64,000 bases of DNA. It comes from Beijerinckia indica subsp. indica ATCC 9039 (GTDB lineage: Bacteria; Pseudomonadota; Alphaproteobacteria; Rhizobiales; Beijerinckiaceae). The position numbers and the translations under genes are program-made. Under the pieces are notes generated by a model. The model worked only from the letters and a program-made list of their open reading frames with translations. It did no database searches and was not told the DNA's origin. The stretch spans positions 1,493,501 through 1,557,500 of the forward strand of contig NC_010581.1 in NCBI RefSeq assembly GCF_000019845.1. The letters run 5' to 3'. Shown here in pieces: positions 60,944 through 64,000 of this stretch (position 1 is its first letter; each line of letters starts with the position of its first letter).

Positions 60944-61324
60944 ATGGCTGATTTAGCGAAGATCGTCGAAGACCTCTCGAGCCTGACCGTGCTCGAAGCG
61001 GCCGAGCTTGCCAAGCTTTTGGAAGAGAAGTGGGGCGTTTCGGCGGCTGCCGCCGTTGCGGTTGCTGCTGGTCCCGCCGCTGGCGGCGCTGCTGCTGCTC
61101 CGGTTGAAGAGCAGACGGAATTCACTGTCGTTCTCGCGGCCGTCGGTGACAAGAAGATCGAAGTCATTAAGGAAGTGCGCGGCGTGACCGGCCTGGGCCT
61201 CAAGGAAGCCAAGGATCTCGTCGAGGCTGCTCCCAAGCCCGTCAAGGAAGGCGTGTCGAAGGAAGAAGCCGAGAAGATCAAGGCTGCTCTCGAAAAGGCC
61301 GGCGCGAAGGTCGAACTCAAGTAA
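60944..61324 (+). CDS. rplL: 50S ribosomal protein L7/L12
   Basis: A 126-residue protein: N-terminal dimerisation helices ([31 protein letters not shown]), an Ala/Gly-rich hinge (residues about 35-52) and the C-terminal domain ([68 protein letters not shown] pattern, trimmed here to its first and last parts). AAGGA lies before the ATG at 60944. L7/L12 recruits translation factors. Confidence 0.97.
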   Translation: MADLAKIVEDLSSLTVLEAAELAKLLEEKWGVSAAAAVAVAAGPAAGGAAAAPVEEQTEFTVVLAAVGDKKIEVIKEVRGVTGLGLKEAKDLVEAAPKPVKEGVSKEEAEKIKAALEKAGAKVELK

Positions 61325-61376
61325 GAACGCGATCCGCTTGGGCGGTGTTCGCACAAGCGGTTTCGGGGTTTCGCGG

Positions 61377-61404
61377 ACGGTCTCGTGGGTTTTCACGAGA
61401 CCGT
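61377..61404 (+). promoter_or_regulatory. Perfect hairpin in the rplL-rpoB gap
   Basis: ACGGTCTCGTG (61377-61387) pairs with its complement (61394-61404) around GGTTTT. No T-run follows. In E. coli the equivalent gap holds an attenuator and an RNase III cut site, so this hairpin may split ribosomal-protein and RNA-polymerase expression. That role is inference. Confidence 0.45.
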
Positions 61405-61689
61405 CTCGTCGTCTCCGAGAGAAATCTTTGGGCGAAATCCGCGTGTGAAATCGGTTTGCCAGGACATTTTCCGTGAACATCTGCCGGGTGTTTACGGAAA
61501 ATAATCTGGCCGGATCGCGGACTGCGAGAGAGGCCGAAGACGATATGAGCTGAATGTTTAGGGAAGGGTTGAGCTTTGAGGCCTAATGGCCTGTAACTTC
61601 GACCCGTTCAATATATTTTTGGCAGCAGATATTTTTTGAAATCTGAAGGCAGATTTCGGTCCCCGCCGGCACTTGGGCCGGATGCGGAC

Positions 61690-61716
61690 AGGGCGTTCCT
61701 TCGCGCGGAACGCCCT
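61690..61716 (+). promoter_or_regulatory. Hairpin just upstream of rpoB
   Basis: AGGGCGTTCC (61690-61699) pairs with GGAACGCCCT (61707-61716) around a seven-base loop, 23 bases before the rpoB ATG and ahead of the GAGGTGGAGG ribosome site. The rest of the 415-base rplL-rpoB gap shows no gene. Confidence 0.45.
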
Positions 61717-61739
61717 ACAGAACGAGGTGGAGGAGCGAC

Positions 61740-64000
61740 ATGGCTCAATCTTTGGCGCAGACATTCACCGGCCGCAAGCGTGTCCGTAAATTCTTCGGCC
61801 ATATCCGCGAAGTTGCGGAAATGCCCAATCTGATCGAGGTGCAGAAAGCCTCCTACGATCAATTCCTGCTCGTCGACGAGCCGAAGGGCGGCCGACCGGA
61901 CGAAGGCTTGCAATCGGTTTTTAAATCGGTCTTTCCCATTTCCGATTTCTCCGGCACGGCTTTGCTCGAATTCGTCAAATATGAATTCGAACTGCCGAAA
62001 TATGATGTCGATGAGTGCCGTCAGCGCGGCATGACCTTCGCCGCGCCGCTGAAGGTTACCTTGCGCCTGATCGTCTTTGATGTCGACCCCGATACGGGAG
62101 CGAAATCGGTCAAGGACATCAAGGAGCAGGATGTCTATATGGGCGATATGCCCCTAATGACGATGAATGGTACGTTCATTGTCAATGGGACGGAGCGCGT
62201 GATCGTCTCGCAGATGCATCGTTCGCCGGGCGTTTTCTTCGATCACGATAAAGGCAAAAGCCATTCTTCCGGCAAACTCCTGTTTGCCGCCCGCATCATC
62301 CCTTATCGCGGTTCCTGGCTCGATATCGAATTCGATGCCAAGGACATCGTCTATGCGCGTATCGATCGCCGCCGCAAAATTCCGGCGACATCGGTGCTTT
62401 ATGCGCTGGGCATGGATGGTGAGGAAATTCTCTCCACTTTCTACAAGACCATCGTCTATACGCGCGATAAGGATGGCTGGCGCATTCCCTTCGACGCAGA
62501 GCGCATGAAGGGCATGAAGGCGGCGATCGATCTGATCGATGCGGAAAGCGGCGAGGTCGTGCTGGAGGCGGGCAAGAAGCTCACCGTGCGCACGGCGCGG
62601 CAATTGGCGGAGCGCGGCCTCAAATTCATCAAGGCACAGGACGAGGATCTGCACGGTCAATATATCGCCAGCGATCTCTATAATCCGCAGACGGGTGAGA
62701 TCTTCGCCGAGGCCGGCGAGGAGATCAGTGCGAAAACACTGACGACCCTTGTCGATTCCGGTTTCGAAGAGATCCCGGTTCTCGATATCGACCATATCAA
62801 TATCGGACCCTATATCCGCAACACCTTGGCGGTCGACAAGAACAATTCGCGCGAAGACGCTTTGTTCGACATCTATCGCGTGATGCGTCCTGGCGAGCCG
62901 CCGACGCTCGAGACTGCGGAAGCGATGTTTCATTCCCTGTTCTTCGATCCCGAGCGCTATGATCTCTCGGCGGTCGGGCGCGTGAAGATGAACATGCGCA
63001 TGGATCTCGACGCGGCCGATACGGTGCGTATTCTCCGTAAAGCCGATATTGTTGCCGTCATGCGCGCGCTCGTGGATCTGCGCGATGGACGTGGCGAAAT
63101 CGATGATATCGACCATCTCGGCAATCGCCGAGTCCGCTCGGTCGGCGAATTGATGGAGAACCAATATCGCCTCGGCCTGCTGCGCATGGAACGGGCCATC
63201 AAGGAACGGATGTCCTCGGTCGATATCGACACGGTCATGCCGCAGGATCTGATCAATGCGAAACCGGCGGCGGCCTCCGTCCGCGAATTCTTCGGTTCCT
63301 CGCAATTGTCGCAGTTCATGGACCAGACCAATCCTCTGTCCGAGATCACGCATAAACGGCGCCTCTCGGCCTTGGGACCGGGCGGTCTGACGCGTGAGCG
63401 CGCGGGCTTCGAAGTGCGCGACGTGCATCCGACCCATTATGGCCGTATCTGTCCGATCGAGACGCCGGAAGGCCCGAATATCGGTCTTATCAACTCGCTC
63501 GCGACCTTCGCGCGTGTCAATAAATACGGGTTTATCGAGGCGCCTTATCGCCGGGTCAGGGATAATCACGTCACCGATGACGTCGTCTATCTTTCGGCGA
63601 TGGAAGAGAGCAAATATTACGTCGCCCAGGCCGATGCCAAGGTTGATGCGGATCGTGGCCTCGTCGAGGATCTGATCGTCTGCCGTCATGCCGGCGATGT
63701 GATCATGGTACCGCGCGAGCGTGTCGACTTCATGGATGTGTCGCCGAAACAGCTCGTCTCGGTCGCCGCGGCCTTGATCCCGTTCCTTGAGAACGATGAC
63801 GCCAACCGCGCGCTGATGGGCTCGAACATGCAGCGCCAGGCTGTGCCTCTGGTGAAAGCCGATGCGCCGCTGGTTGGGACCGGTATGGAAGCGGTTGTGG
63901 CACGCGATTCCGGGGCGGCCATTGCCGCGCGGCGCACGGGCTATATCGACCAGATCGATGCGACCCGTATCGTCATTCGCGCCACGGAAGAGACCGATGC
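61740..64000 (+). CDS. rpoB: DNA-directed RNA polymerase beta subunit, 5' part
   Basis: The first 753 codons of RpoB. The N-terminus [20 protein letters not shown] is followed by [114 protein letters not shown] (landmarks only). The rifampicin region near [12 protein letters not shown] has the sensitive-type residues Asp-Gln and His-Lys-Arg-Arg-Leu-Ser. The gene runs off the window end. GAGGTGGAGG gives a strong ribosome site. Confidence 0.98.
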   Translation, partial: MAQSLAQTFTGRKRVRKFFGHIREVAEMPNLIEVQKASYDQFLLVDEPKGGRPDEGLQSVFKSVFPISDFSGTALLEFVKYEFELPKYDVDECRQRGMTFAAPLKVTLRLIVFDVDPDTGAKSVKDIKEQDVYMGDMPLMTMNGTFIVNGTERVIVSQMHRSPGVFFDHDKGKSHSSGKLLFAARIIPYRGSWLDIEFDAKDIVYARIDRRRKIPATSVLYALGMDGEEILSTFYKTIVYTRDKDGWRIPFDAERMKGMKAAIDLIDAESGEVVLEAGKKLTVRTARQLAERGLKFIKAQDEDLHGQYIASDLYNPQTGEIFAEAGEEISAKTLTTLVDSGFEEIPVLDIDHINIGPYIRNTLAVDKNNSREDALFDIYRVMRPGEPPTLETAEAMFHSLFFDPERYDLSAVGRVKMNMRMDLDAADTVRILRKADIVAVMRALVDLRDGRGEIDDIDHLGNRRVRSVGELMENQYRLGLLRMERAIKERMSSVDIDTVMPQDLINAKPAAASVREFFGSSQLSQFMDQTNPLSEITHKRRLSALGPGGLTRERAGFEVRDVHPTHYGRICPIETPEGPNIGLINSLATFARVNKYGFIEAPYRRVRDNHVTDDVVYLSAMEESKYYVAQADAKVDADRGLVEDLIVCRHAGDVIMVPRERVDFMDVSPKQLVSVAAALIPFLENDDANRALMGSNMQRQAVPLVKADAPLVGTGMEAVVARDSGAAIAARRTGYIDQIDATRIVIRATEETD

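Noticed and set aside
62154..63689. Open frame of 511 codons on the minus strand
   Set aside because: It is entirely antisense to rpoB, has no recognisable motif and its composition reflects the codon pattern of the real gene.
1..64000. CRISPR array, phage or intact insertion sequence
   Set aside because: No regularly spaced repeats, no cas, integrase, phage structural or transposase genes were found on either strand.

Overview
The window reads as a chromosomal segment of an alphaproteobacterium, order Hyphomicrobiales (Rhizobiales), most plausibly family Beijerinckiaceae. This rests on marker types rather than a database search: an HdaA-type DnaA regulator with a clamp-binding motif, an ATP12-type F1-ATPase chaperone, an NDUFA9-like protein, an HWE histidine kinase, a TIGR01459-type HAD protein, the secE-nusG-rplKA-rplJL-rpoB order, and dispersed palindromes of the AAAGTGG/CCACTTT type common in this order. 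A secreted levanase would fit Beijerinckia, but the genus is inference. No phage, intact insertion sequence or CRISPR array was found.

Layout. 0-8 kb: the end of mnmG, rsmG, then purH, two small conserved genes, and on the minus strand a tightly overlapped purM-purN-yicC-gmk operon, so that much of purine synthesis lies together. 8-21 kb: a LysR regulator behind an ordered array of half-sites, a small secreted protein, a phosphatidyltransferase-AI-2E permease-hdaA group, a MetX-like hydrolase, a DUF938 methyltransferase, an amidase, a broken yqhA gene, a glyoxalase-like protein with a secreted cupin, cytochrome b561 and an EI24-type membrane protein. 21-24.6 kb: an NDUFA9-like gene, tRNA-Leu, then a gene-poor stretch with an imperfect tRNA-Val and one unknown protein carrying a possible Cys-His-Asp triad. 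24.6-33 kb: a HAD dehalogenase and a packed operon crcB-rluC-HAD-ATP12-gpx-GNAT, followed by the propionyl-CoA carboxylase pair pccB-pccA.

33-36.7 kb: 1.2 kb of non-coding, palindrome-rich DNA leading to a secreted GH32 levanase. 36.7-46 kb: housekeeping genes recG, panC, acyP, trmJ, murI, ribF and a HAD gene. 46-53.4 kb: an outer-membrane-type protein, a rhodanese, a ChrR-like cupin divergent from an AhpD-like protein, an MHS-family transporter, a PCu(A)C copper chaperone and rlmB. 53.7-64 kb: tRNA-Tyr, tRNA-Gly, an HWE kinase, accB-accC on the minus strand, then secE, nusG, rplK, rplA, rplJ, rplL and the 5' part of rpoB.

Most of the window is ordinary core genome. The more unusual signals are in control regions and decayed DNA: perfect palindromes upstream of the levanase, the four-half-site array before the LysR gene, at least five copies of a two-module dispersed palindrome, a pseudogene with two independent lesions, a start codon embedded in a 15-bp tandem repeat, and several long perfect hairpins. 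No wholly new multi-gene system could be demonstrated.
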